In this document: positions 1 through 6,286 of the stretch, piece after piece | Layout of the letters: the number at the start of each line of letters is the position of its first letter | Position numbering within the stretch: position 1 is the stretch's first letter | Assembly: GCA_023387555.1 (NCBI GenBank) | Contig: JAEWHY010000330.1 | Span: 1 to 9,527 of the forward strand | Length of the DNA stretch: 9,527 nt | Source: Pseudomonadota bacterium | GTDB lineage: Bacteria; Pseudomonadota; Alphaproteobacteria; Rhizobiales; Xanthobacteraceae | Reading direction: 5' to 3' | Program-made: the position numbers and the translations under genes | The notes under the pieces: generated by a model | Told to the model about the DNA's origin: nothing | Databases searched by the model: none | The model's input: only the letters and a program-made list of their open reading frames with translations

Positions 1-41
1 CCCATGGCCCGTATAGTTCGGCCGCCTCGAAACCGGAAAAC

Positions 42-2177
42 ATGACGTTGTCAGCGGTCACTGGCTTCAAACGCCTGGCTTTAGCAGTAGGCGCCCTGAT
101 TCTGGGCGTATTCGGTGCGCTGGCTATCGTTTCCATCCTGATCCCGAAAGATCAGGTCCGCGACGCCGTGAAGTCGGAGATCAGGTCCGCGACCGGTCTC
201 GACCCGTTGCTGCGCGGCGACGTGTCGGTCTCCCTGTTTCCCTACGGCCAAGTTACGCTGACCGATGTCGCACTCGGCGATGGCGAGGGTGAGGGCGAGC
301 CGCCGTTGCAGGCTGCGGGCATTGTCGCACGTCTCAGCTTCCTGCCGCTGCTGATGGGACGAATCGACATCGCCGACGTAACCCTTGCGGCGCCGCGGAT
401 CGTGGTGGCGGTGGACCAGAGCGGTCGCTCGAACTGGCGGTCGCTGCTGACCTCGCTCGGACAGGCTGCCGAGTCCGAGGCTCCGAATTTTTCCGAGATC
501 CGGGTCCGCAACGGCACGCTGGTCGTGCGCGACAGCTATCGCGGCATCTACGAAGAGGTGTCGGACGCTGATCTGTCGCTCGCCTGGCCGGCGATCTCAC
601 GCAGCTTCGCCGTAACCGGCTCGGTCCGCTATCGCGGCGAGACACTCGAAATCGGCGCCACGCTCTCCAACTTCGCGGCCGCACTGCAGGGCGAACGCTC
701 CGCGCTGAAGATGCGGGTCGCGGGCAGCCCGCTCAAGTTCACCTTCGACGGCGCAATCGCCACGCGGCCAACCCTGAAGATCGAGGGTGCAAGCTCCGCA
801 GATTCGCCATCGCTTCGGCGCGCAATGACCTGGCTTGGGCGCAAGCCGCTGCCGGGCGGCGGCTTCGAGCGCCTCTCGCTGAAGGCGCAGACCAACGTTG
901 TCGGCGGTACGATCGCCCTGTCGCAGGTCAATCTCGAACTGGACGGCAACGTGGCCGAAGGCGTGCTGACCTTCGCGGCCGACGGCCGGCAGACGTTGCA
1001 GGGCACCCTCGCCGTCGATCATCTCGACCTCACGCCCTACCTGTCGACGGTGCAGCTGCTGGCCGCCGAGCGCGAGTGGAGCCGCTCACGGCTTGACCTC
1101 GACGGCCTCGCGACCGCCGATCTCGATCTGCGACTGTCCGCCGGCAAGGTCACGATCGGCCCGACCAATCTCGGCCGGACCGCGATCGCGACCAACCTGC
1201 GCGCCGGCAAGCTCGGCGTTACGATCGGCGAAGCGCGCGGCTTCGGTGGCGTGATCCGCGGCAGCATCGGCCTCGCCAAGTCCGACGCCGGCGCCACATT
1301 CGCCTCGCAACTGCTGTTTGATGGCGTCAATCTGGAGCGCTGCATCGGCGATCTGTTTGGCGTGAAGCGGATCGAAGGCAAAGGCAGCCTGACGGTATCG
1401 CTGGAGGGCTCTGGGTCGAGCGTCTATGCGCTGACCCGCACGCTCGAGGGCGAAGCCACTTTGACGGGCACCAAGGGGGCGCTGACCGGGCTCAATGTCG
1501 AGCAATTGCTCCGGCGGCTGGAGCGGCGGCCGCTGTCGAGCGGCAGCGAGTTCCGCAGCGGGCGCACACCGTTCGAGACGCTGTCGGTGCAGATGAAAAT
1601 CACCAAGGGCAACATGACGGTGGAAGACGTGGAGTTGCGCGGATCGACCGTGCGGCTTGCGCTTTCCGGCGAGGCCTCCATTCCTGCCCGCGATCTCGAC
1701 CTGAAGGGGATCGCGACGCTGGTCGCGGCCAGCGCGAATGCCAAACCGTTCGAATTGCCGTTTGCGGTCCAGGGCCCGTGGGACGATCCGCTGCTGCTGC
1801 CGGATGCCCAAATCCTGATCCAGCGATCCGGCGCGGCGGCGCCTTTGCTCGAAGCCTTGCGGGCGCGGCGCGATGCGGTGCGCGTCCCGGCCTCAGCACC
1901 GGCGGAAGCGGATGGGGTCGTCGCACCCGCGGCGCCGCCACTCGTCAAAGAGGCCGTGACGCCTTCGTCTGCCCCTGCAGCAATCGCCACCCAGCCATCC
2001 GGATCGATCAAGCTGGCGCCAGAAGCGAAGCCGGCCGCATCCTCCGGCCCAAGGGAAGCCGCCACGTCCCCAGAGACCGAGGCCGCAGCACCGGCCAGCT
2101 CCGGCACGACTCCTGAGCAGGACAGCACGCCAGCTTCGTCAAATCCGGGCACCCCGGTCCCGGCCGCCGCCGAATAG
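42..2177 (+). CDS. AsmA family protein (envelope biogenesis, membrane-anchored)
   Basis: The 711-residue product has one N-terminal membrane segment (about residues 11-33) followed by a long periplasmic-type region rich in beta-strand patterns. Right after the helix comes the AsmA-type start: a VRDAVKSEIRSATGLDPLLRGDV stretch, then SLFPYGQVTLTDVALGD. The family is related to AsmA/TamB/YhdP proteins, which are linked to outer-membrane assembly and lipid transport; the exact role here is unknown. An AsmA_2-like part lies at about residues 440-560. Residues from about 606 to the end are a low-complexity Ala/Pro/Ser/Glu tail, probably disordered. The ATG at 42 has a GGAA four to five bases upstream. 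The frame stays open to the window edge, but no ATG, GTG or TTG codon precedes 42 in this frame, and the membrane helix placement fits this start. Family call is firm; specific function is not. Confidence 0.88.
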   Translation: MTLSAVTGFKRLALAVGALILGVFGALAIVSILIPKDQVRDAVKSEIRSATGLDPLLRGDVSVSLFPYGQVTLTDVALGDGEGEGEPPLQAAGIVARLSFLPLLMGRIDIADVTLAAPRIVVAVDQSGRSNWRSLLTSLGQAAESEAPNFSEIRVRNGTLVVRDSYRGIYEEVSDADLSLAWPAISRSFAVTGSVRYRGETLEIGATLSNFAAALQGERSALKMRVAGSPLKFTFDGAIATRPTLKIEGASSADSPSLRRAMTWLGRKPLPGGGFERLSLKAQTNVVGGTIALSQVNLELDGNVAEGVLTFAADGRQTLQGTLAVDHLDLTPYLSTVQLLAAEREWSRSRLDLDGLATADLDLRLSAGKVTIGPTNLGRTAIATNLRAGKLGVTIGEARGFGGVIRGSIGLAKSDAGATFASQLLFDGVNLERCIGDLFGVKRIEGKGSLTVSLEGSGSSVYALTRTLEGEATLTGTKGALTGLNVEQLLRRLERRPLSSGSEFRSGRTPFETLSVQMKITKGNMTVEDVELRGSTVRLALSGEASIPARDLDLKGIATLVAASANAKPFELPFAVQGPWDDPLLLPDAQILIQRSGAAAPLLEALRARRDAVRVPASAPAEADGVVAPAAPPLVKEAVTPSSAPAAIATQPSGSIKLAPEAKPAASSGPREAATSPETEAAAPASSGTTPEQDSTPASSNPGTPVPAAAE

Positions 2178-2183
2178 CCAGCA

Positions 2184-2200
2184 GACCGCGGACTGCGGTC
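2184..2200 (+). terminator. Short hairpin just after the asmA-like stop codon (weak terminator or attenuator candidate)
   Basis: GACCGC (2184-2189) and GCGGTC (2195-2200) form a perfect 6-bp GC-rich stem with a 5-base loop, starting 6 bases after the TAG at 2175-2177. No T-run follows, so it is not a classic intrinsic terminator. It could slow transcription or protect the 3' end between the AsmA gene and the small membrane protein gene. The function is inferred from position only. Confidence 0.25.
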
Positions 2201-2258
2201 CGTGGCAGCGGCGTCTCATTCGACTATGATTCGCCAGAACGCGAATCAGAGACCGCGG

Positions 2259-2513
2259 ATGCTGTATTCCTCGCTGCGCACGCTGGTGAAGATCGCCGTC
2301 GCTTCGCTGATCGTCGGCACCATCCTCTCGCATTTCGGCATCACCGCCGAAGCGTTGCTGCGCGAGGCCGGCGTGACGCCCGAGCGGGTCGCCGAATATG
2401 GACAGCGGGCCTGGGACTGGGCCGCTCCCAACCTCGTGCTGGGGGCGCTTGTGATCCTCCCGGTCTGGTTCCTGGTGTTCCTGTTCCGGCCGCCCGGCGC
2501 CAAGAGCGAGTGA
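2259..2513 (+). CDS. Small two-helix inner-membrane protein, DUF6460-like
   Basis: With the ATG at 2259 the product is 84 residues (MLYSSLRTLVKIAVAS...). It has two hydrophobic segments, about residues 8-25 (LVKIAVASLIVGTILSHFGI) and 58-76 (NLVLGALVILPVWFLVFLF), joined by a charged amphipathic linker. The pattern of a helix ending in an S-x-x-G-I motif, then a final LLGA-V-IPVW-type helix, resembles the small DUF6460 proteins of rhizobia, whose function is unknown. The frame is open back to a GTG at 2202 (103 residues) and also has an ATG at 2226. None of the three starts has a strong ribosome binding site; 2259 was chosen because it places the first helix near the N-terminus, as in the family. 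It follows the AsmA gene in the same direction and converges on the cupin gene with a 10-base gap. DUF assignment is from memory. Confidence 0.7.
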   Translation: MLYSSLRTLVKIAVASLIVGTILSHFGITAEALLREAGVTPERVAEYGQRAWDWAAPNLVLGALVILPVWFLVFLFRPPGAKSE

Positions 2514-2523
2514 TCGATCGGCC

Positions 2524-2919
2524 TCACTTGCGTTCGACGATAAGCAGGACGCATTCACCGGAGCCGGTATTCGTGACCTTGTGCGTGCTCTTGCTGTTGA
2601 AGCCGACTGTCCCCTTCTTGCGCATAAGCTCCCCGACCTTGCCGTCGGGCAACAGTCCCTTGAGCTGGCAGTCGGTCAGCGTGTAATTCGCAAGTTCGTC
2701 AGCGTGGCTGTGCCACTGGTCGCTCTGGCCGGGCTTCCACACCGCGAGAATCACGCGGAAATGCTGATTCTCTTCCAACAGCCGGTAGACGTCCGGCGAG
2801 GCCTCGTGCGCGTGCTGCCCCGCATTGGCGGGCAGCTTTTCGGGCGCTTGTGCAAGCACTGTGGTCGCCTGCATCAGCGGCAGGAGCGAGGCGAGCAGGA
2901 AAAGTGACGGACGACGCAT
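2524..2919 (-). CDS. Secreted small single-domain cupin protein
   Basis: The product is 131 residues. Residues 1-23 look like a Sec signal peptide: MRR, a hydrophobic core, then VLA before Gln24, a good signal peptidase I site, so the mature protein should be periplasmic or exported. The rest fits a single cupin barrel. Cupin motif 1 is seen as G64-x5-H70-x-H72 with E75 close behind (one residue nearer than the consensus), and motif 2 as H113-x3-N117. His70, His72, Glu75 and His113 are the likely metal ligands. Cys84 and Cys123 are the only two cysteines of the mature chain and could form a disulfide. A good ribosome binding site, AAGGAAG at 2927-2933, lies 7 bases before the ATG. It is downstream of the nitrilase in the same direction across a 168-base gap, so co-transcription is possible but unproven. 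Substrate and reaction are unknown. Confidence 0.82.
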   Translation of the reverse strand: MRRPSLFLLASLLPLMQATTVLAQAPEKLPANAGQHAHEASPDVYRLLEENQHFRVILAVWKPGQSDQWHSHADELANYTLTDCQLKGLLPDGKVGELMRKKGTVGFNSKSTHKVTNTGSGECVLLIVERK

Positions 2920-2981
2920 GAATATTCTTCCTTGGATTTGGGTGAGAGCGAACGATGTGCGCGCCGCCGCCGCCCTAGGGA

Positions 2982-3047
2982 AGCGCGCAAGCGCTGTTGA
3001 CGGGGAAAGAGCCCGCTTCGGTCAGCGTCAGCAGGACTTTCGAAGTC
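2982..3047. other. Gap between nitrilase and cupin with two small hairpins
   Basis: The 168-base gap 2920-3087 has no convincing gene. It holds a 5-bp hairpin with a GCAA loop (AGCGC 2982-2986, GCGCT 2991-2995) and a second one, GACTT 3035-3039 with AAGTC 3043-3047 around TCG. Neither is followed by a T-run on the minus strand. They may mark the end of the nitrilase message or be chance structures in GC-rich DNA. An 8-bp palindrome CCCTAGGG is at 2973-2980. No clear promoter for the cupin gene was found. Confidence 0.25.
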
Positions 3048-3087
3048 TCAGGTACCGGTCATCAGACGATCGAGCATCGCGACGTCG

Positions 3088-4152
3088 TCACGCCGCCTCC
3101 TCGCTCCCGTCCTTGACCAGCGAAAGGGCGTCGCTGCGCGCGCCGGTCGCCGCCGGCGCATCGGCGCCGCTCCGCGACATTTCACTGCCTGCGCGCCGCT
3201 TGAGGACCACGCGATCACCCGGCGTCTTGTCGAGGACAAGGCGGGTCACGTCGGGACGCGCATAGTGACCGGCCGGATCGGCCGCGGCCTTCGCGAGCGA
3301 AATCATGCCGAGATCGATATCCGCATAGACGAGGCCTTCCTCGGTCTCCGGCAGCGGCGCATGCATCAATTGTCCGTCCGGCGCGTAGATCGTCGCAAAG
3401 CCGCCGCCCTGCAGGAGAAGCTGCTTTTTCATGTCGTCGGTGCACAGCATGTCGATCATCTCCTTCGAGACGGTCGCGCATGGCGCAAGCACGAAGCAGC
3501 CACCTTCGACCGCATAGATGCGGCTCGCCGCGTTGTTGACTTCCGGCCCGAGCGCATAGGCGCCGCCGCGATACAGCGAGAAGCTCGGCCAGGACGCGAT
3601 ATGCACCTGCTCGTTCTGTGCATACATCGCGTATTTGGAAAGCGGCTGCAGATGCTCCCAGCAGCACAAAGCGCCGACGCGGCCGAGCGGCGTATCGAAC
3701 ACCGAGAGATCGGAGCCATCGCCTTCGCCGAACACGGTGCGTTCGACATGGGTCGGCTTCAGCTTGCGGCGCCGTGCGATGGTCTCGCCGTCCTGGCCGA
3801 TGATCCATTGCCCCATATAGAGCGAGCCACCGTGTTTCTCGCTGAGGCCCATCACCACCATGATGTTGTTGTCCTTCGCCGCCTTGGCGAGGCGCTCGGC
3901 CTGCGGCGATCCATAGACCAGCGAATTGTCGTGATAGCGCTGGACGAATTGCATGCCCCAGGCGGGAGAATCGAGCCAGATGAACCACGGATAGCCGGGG
4001 ATGAAGGTCTCCGGAAATGCGATCAGCGACGCGCCGTTCGCCGCCGCCTGCTCGATCAGCGCGATCGACTTGTCGATGGTCTTGTCGAGATCGAGAAACA
4101 CCGGCGCGGCCTGGACCGCGGCGACCTTGAATTTCGGATGCGTGACGGACAT
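3088..4152 (-). CDS. Nitrilase, arylacetonitrilase-like (EC 3.5.5.-)
   Basis: The product is 354 residues, the usual length for a bacterial nitrilase, cytosolic with no signal peptide. Nitrilases hydrolyse a nitrile to a carboxylic acid and ammonia through a covalent thioimidate on cysteine. The catalytic set is intact: Glu48 in FPETFIPGYPW, Lys130 in RRRKLKPTHVER, Glu137 in the same motif, and Cys164 in GALCCWEHLQPLSKYAMY. These align with Glu48, Lys131 and Cys165 of the Rhodococcus J1 enzyme. The CCWEHLQPLSKYAMY form, with Cys163 before the nucleophile, is typical of arylacetonitrilases rather than of the J1 benzonitrilase type (NCWEHFQTLTKYAMY). Residues after about 320 are a divergent Ser/Ala/Arg-rich tail. 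The ATG at 4152 has an excellent ribosome binding site, AGGAGGAG at 4160-4167, seven bases away. An AraC-family gene diverges from it and is the likely regulator. The true substrate cannot be read from sequence. Confidence 0.93.
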   Translation of the reverse strand: MSVTHPKFKVAAVQAAPVFLDLDKTIDKSIALIEQAAANGASLIAFPETFIPGYPWFIWLDSPAWGMQFVQRYHDNSLVYGSPQAERLAKAAKDNNIMVVMGLSEKHGGSLYMGQWIIGQDGETIARRRKLKPTHVERTVFGEGDGSDLSVFDTPLGRVGALCCWEHLQPLSKYAMYAQNEQVHIASWPSFSLYRGGAYALGPEVNNAASRIYAVEGGCFVLAPCATVSKEMIDMLCTDDMKKQLLLQGGGFATIYAPDGQLMHAPLPETEEGLVYADIDLGMISLAKAAADPAGHYARPDVTRLVLDKTPGDRVVLKRRAGSEMSRSGADAPAATGARSDALSLVKDGSEEAA

Positions 4153-4207
4153 GGCAAATCTCCTCCTCCCGGAACGGCTTTTCGCGCCGCAGGTTCACCG
4201 GAAAGGT

Positions 4208-4235
4208 AAGCAAGCTCCGGCGGCCCGGCTTGCTT
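4208..4235. promoter_or_regulatory. Inverted repeat in the nitrilase/AraC divergent gap (operator or leader hairpin candidate)
   Basis: AAGCAAGC (4208-4215) and GCTTGCTT (4228-4235) are perfect inverted copies separated by 12 bases, in the 176-bp gap between the nitrilase ATG (4152) and the regulator ATG (4329). It lies 56 bases upstream of the nitrilase start, so it could be an operator or a hairpin in the nitrilase leader. AraC-family proteins usually bind direct rather than inverted repeats, so the binding protein, if any, is open. No T-run follows on either strand. Confidence 0.35.
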
Positions 4236-4251
4236 GAACCTCGCGCCGGAA

Positions 4252-4280
4252 TTGACTGATCGTCGCATCGGCGAATTTTG
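4252..4280 (+). promoter_or_regulatory. Weak sigma70-like promoter candidate for the AraC-family gene
   Basis: TTGACT at 4252-4257 matches the -35 consensus in five of six bases. At 17 bases spacing the -10 would be ATTTTG at 4275-4280, a poor match within an AT-rich patch. This would give a leader of about 40 bases before the ATG at 4329. The -10 is weak, so this is tentative. Confidence 0.25.
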
Positions 4281-4328
4281 CCGGATTTTTCGCATGGACA
4301 GCCACGCTTCCATTGATACGCTTGGGCC

Positions 4329-5291
4329 ATGCACAAGCTGTGGTCCACAGAGGCTGTGACAGCGCGCGACCGGCTCTCCTATTGGGTCGACGCCGTCTGC
4401 AACACCTATGTGCAGCTCGATTGCGATACGCCGCGCCGCGAGCGGTCGTTTCGCGGAACGATCGAGGCGAACCAGCTGGCGACGCTCGGGCTGTCGCGGG
4501 TGACGGCATCGCCGCAACATGTGCGGCGCACACCGGCGAAGATCGCGCACACCACCGAGGATTATTTCATCGTCAGCATCCAGACGAAGGGCTGCGGCAG
4601 GATCGTGCAGGACGGCCGGATTGCGGAGCTGTCGCCCGGCGACTTCGCACTCTATGACTCGACGCGGCCCTATGAGCTGATCTTCGACGAGCCGTTCCAG
4701 CAGCACGTGCTGCAATTGCCCGGCGCCGTGTTGCGTGGCCGTTTGCGTCACACCGAAACCCTGACCGCGCGCAAGGTCTGCGGCGACCGCGGCGCCGGTC
4801 ATCTGATGATCGGCATGATCAACACGCTCGCCGCCGATATCGACACGCTGGAAGCGAGCTCGGTCGCAGCCATCGCCGAGAGCGTCGAGAATATCCTGGT
4901 GGCCGGATTGTGCTCGCTGCCGGGCGCCGCGGACCCGGCGGTGCCGCAGCTCACCGCCTATCATCGCGACCAGATCAAGGCCTATGTGCTTCGCCACCTG
5001 CGCGATCCGCAATTGTCGGTCAATGCCATCGCCGCGCACCTGCGGCTGTCGCCGAGCACGATCTATCGCGCCTTTTCCAGCGAGCCGATCTCGCTGAATG
5101 CGTGGATCTGGAATCAGCGGCTCGACGGCGCCAAGCGCGACATCTGCGACCCGGCGGTTGCGGGCCGCACCATCACCGAAATCGCATTCGGCTGGGGCTT
5201 CAACGATGCGGCGCATTTCAGCCGCATGTTCCGCGCCCGGTTCGGCTGCTCGGCAAGGGAATTGCGGGCGGAATGCCTGCGGAAGGCCTGA
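4329..5291 (+). CDS. AraC/XylS family transcriptional regulator, likely controlling the divergent nitrilase
   Basis: The product is 320 residues. Residues about 15-190 form an AraC_binding_2-type effector domain (DRLSYWVDAVCNTYVQLDC..., with GRIAELSPGDFALYDSTRPYEL). Residues about 215-318 form the double helix-turn-helix DNA-binding domain: first helix-turn-helix near LSVNAIAAHLRLSPSTIYRAF, second near TITEIAFGWGFNDAAHFSRMF, the usual AraC signature. An in-frame TGA at 4314-4316 rules out longer starts; the ATG at 4329 has no clear ribosome binding site, so expression may be low or start weakly. Rhodococcus NitR shows that AraC/XylS-type proteins can activate a nitrilase gene; the divergent layout here suggests the same, by inference. 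The gene converges on potI with 33 bases between stops. Confidence 0.92.
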   Translation: MHKLWSTEAVTARDRLSYWVDAVCNTYVQLDCDTPRRERSFRGTIEANQLATLGLSRVTASPQHVRRTPAKIAHTTEDYFIVSIQTKGCGRIVQDGRIAELSPGDFALYDSTRPYELIFDEPFQQHVLQLPGAVLRGRLRHTETLTARKVCGDRGAGHLMIGMINTLAADIDTLEASSVAAIAESVENILVAGLCSLPGAADPAVPQLTAYHRDQIKAYVLRHLRDPQLSVNAIAAHLRLSPSTIYRAFSSEPISLNAWIWNQRLDGAKRDICDPAVAGRTITEIAFGWGFNDAAHFSRMFRARFGCSARELRAECLRKA

Positions 5292-5300
5292 TCCTTCCGC
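5279..5300. terminator. Stem-loop spanning the AraC-gene stop codon, possible two-way terminator
   Basis: GCGGAAGG (5279-5286) and CCTTCCGC (5293-5300) form a perfect 8-bp stem with a 6-base loop that contains the first bases of the TGA stop of the AraC-family gene. It sits between two convergent genes (stops at 5291 and 5325), where a two-way terminator is expected. No T-run follows on either strand, so its terminator strength is doubtful; it may instead act as a 3'-end block or be a chance structure. Confidence 0.4.
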
Positions 5301-5324
5301 CACCCCACAGCGAGGGACGAACCG

Positions 5325-6137
5325 CTATCGCGATGCGCCCTGCGCCTCTGCGTTCTCGGCGGCTGCATAGCGCTTGCTCAGGAGCGAAGCCGTCACCACG
5401 ACAATCGCCACGAAGGCGATCATGATCGTCGAGATGGCGTTGATCTCGGGCTTCACGCCGAGCCGCACCTCCGAGTAGATCCGGATCGGCAATGTCGTGG
5501 CGCCGGGTCCGGTGGTGAAGCTCGCGATCACCAGATCGTCGAGCGAGAGCGTGAAGGCCAACATGAAACCCGCCAGCACCGCCGGCAGGATCAACGGCAG
5601 CGTCACGGTCAGGAAGGTGCGGAACGGCGGGCAGCCGAGATCCATCGCGGCTTCTTCCAGGCTCCAGTCGAACGACAGAAGCCGCGACTGCACGATCACC
5701 GTGACGAAACACATGGTCAGCGTGGTGTGCGCCAGCGTCGTGGTGAACATGCCGCGCTCGATGTCGATCGCCACGAACAGCAGCAGAAGCGCGAGCCCGA
5801 TGATGACTTCCGGCATCACCATCGGCGCGAACACCATCGCCGAGAACGGCAGCCGCCCGCGGAAGCGGCCCATGCGCACCAGAGCGAGCGCCGCGAGCGT
5901 CCCGAGGATGGTGGCAAGACAGGCGGTCATGAAGGCAATGCGTAGCGACACCCACGCCGCCTGCAGGATCGCGGAATCGTCGAGCAGCGCCCGGTACCAG
6001 CGCAGCGACCAGCCGCCCCAGACCGACACCAGCTTGGAGTCGTTGAACGAATAGATGACGAGGATCGCGATCGGCACGTAGAGGAACACGAGGCCGAGCA
6101 CGACCGAGACGATGTTGAAGGGCGAGGTGCGGGTCAT
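5325..6137 (-). CDS. potI: Putrescine-type ABC transporter permease PotI
   Basis: The product is 270 residues from the ATG at 6137, an inner-membrane permease with about six transmembrane helices. It closely resembles E. coli PotI: FLYVPIAILVIYSFN near residues 18-32, the cytoplasmic EAA loop SLEEAAMDLGCPPFRTF at about 159-175 that docks on the ATPase, and the tract FTLSLDDLVIASFTTGPGATTLP at about 195-217. A GTG at 6143 would add two residues, but the ribosome binding site GGGGGAG (6144-6150) abuts that GTG and lies six bases from the ATG, so the ATG is preferred. It is the last gene of potG-potH-potI. The 151-base gap from potH is unusual for this operon and holds an inverted-repeat element inside a small open frame whose stop overlaps this ATG. 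Confidence 0.92.
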   Translation of the reverse strand: MTRTSPFNIVSVVLGLVFLYVPIAILVIYSFNDSKLVSVWGGWSLRWYRALLDDSAILQAAWVSLRIAFMTACLATILGTLAALALVRMGRFRGRLPFSAMVFAPMVMPEVIIGLALLLLFVAIDIERGMFTTTLAHTTLTMCFVTVIVQSRLLSFDWSLEEAAMDLGCPPFRTFLTVTLPLILPAVLAGFMLAFTLSLDDLVIASFTTGPGATTLPIRIYSEVRLGVKPEINAISTIMIAFVAIVVVTASLLSKRYAAAENAEAQGASR

Positions 6138-6286
6138 GGCCACTCCCCCGTCCGTTCGTCATGGCCGGGCTTGACCCGGCCATCCATCACCTCCGCACCA
6201 CCTTTTCTTGTTCGATGGATGCGCGGGTCGAGCCCGCGCATGACCACTGGAGAGGTCAGCGCACTCGTATTTTGAAGGCGGGCCAT
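6134..6286 (-). CDS. Putative 50-residue bridging ORF between potH and potI, made largely of a repeat element
   Basis: This open frame (MARLQNTSALTSPVVMRGLD..., ending GHDERTGEWP) starts two bases after the potH stop and ends with TGA at 6134-6136, overlapping the potI ATG as ATGA. Its start has the best kind of ribosome binding site, GGAGGTGAGG at 6287-6296, with the GGAGG core five bases from the ATG and the potH TGA inside the site. Codons from about 15 to 43 are the inverted-repeat element, which gives the peptides GLDPRIH and DGRVKPGHD known as spurious translations of such repeats. The peptide itself probably has no function; the translation may matter for coupling potH to potI. The first 13 codons are outside the repeat and could be a leftover of earlier sequence. 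Whether it is translated is inference. Confidence 0.4.
   Translation of the reverse strand: MARLQNTSALTSPVVMRGLDPRIHRTRKGGAEVMDGRVKPGHDERTGEWP
6144..6150 (-). promoter_or_regulatory. Ribosome binding site that decides the potI start
   Basis: GGGGGAG read on the minus strand lies six bases before the ATG at 6137 and directly touches the alternative GTG at 6143. Normal spacing therefore supports the ATG. Confidence 0.65.
6158..6244. repeat. 87-bp inverted-repeat intergenic element (rhizobial palindromic type)
   Basis: Two 31-base arms (6158-6188 and 6214-6244) are inverted copies, identical at 26 of 31 positions, around a 25-base spacer. Each arm is itself a hairpin: ATGGCCGGG/CCCGGCCAT (6161-6169, 6175-6183) and ATGCGCGGG/CCCGCGCAT (6219-6227, 6233-6241), both with 5-base loops. 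Four of the five differences between arms are paired swaps that keep both stems intact. Elements of this look are common between genes in Bradyrhizobium and relatives, likely spread as non-autonomous sequences and able to shape messenger stability. Here it lies inside the pot operon between potH and potI. Its 87 bases are a multiple of three. Confidence 0.85.

Noticed and set aside
2202..2258. Longer N-terminus of the small membrane protein from GTG 2202 or ATG 2226
   Set aside because: No ribosome binding site at either; the extra residues are polar and would sit before the first helix. Not excluded, only less likely.
3265..4209. Long open frame on the plus strand opposite the nitrilase (314 codons)
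   Set aside because: It is a shadow of the nitrilase in high-GC DNA: Arg/His/Asp-rich, no recognisable domain, and the opposite strand encodes a full catalytic triad.
4056..5303. Minus-strand open frame of 415 codons opposite the AraC-family gene
   Set aside because: It overlaps both the AraC coding region and the nitrilase start in another frame; no domain is visible and the AraC double helix-turn-helix is clear on the other strand.
6138..6143. GTG at 6143 as the potI start
   Set aside because: The ribosome binding site GGGGGAG directly abuts this codon, leaving no spacer; the ATG at 6137 has normal spacing.
5218..6183. Minus-strand frame of 321 codons over potI beginning MAGSSPAMTN
   Set aside because: It is an alternate frame of potI whose first residues come from the inverted repeat; the peptide is a known type of spurious translation of such elements.
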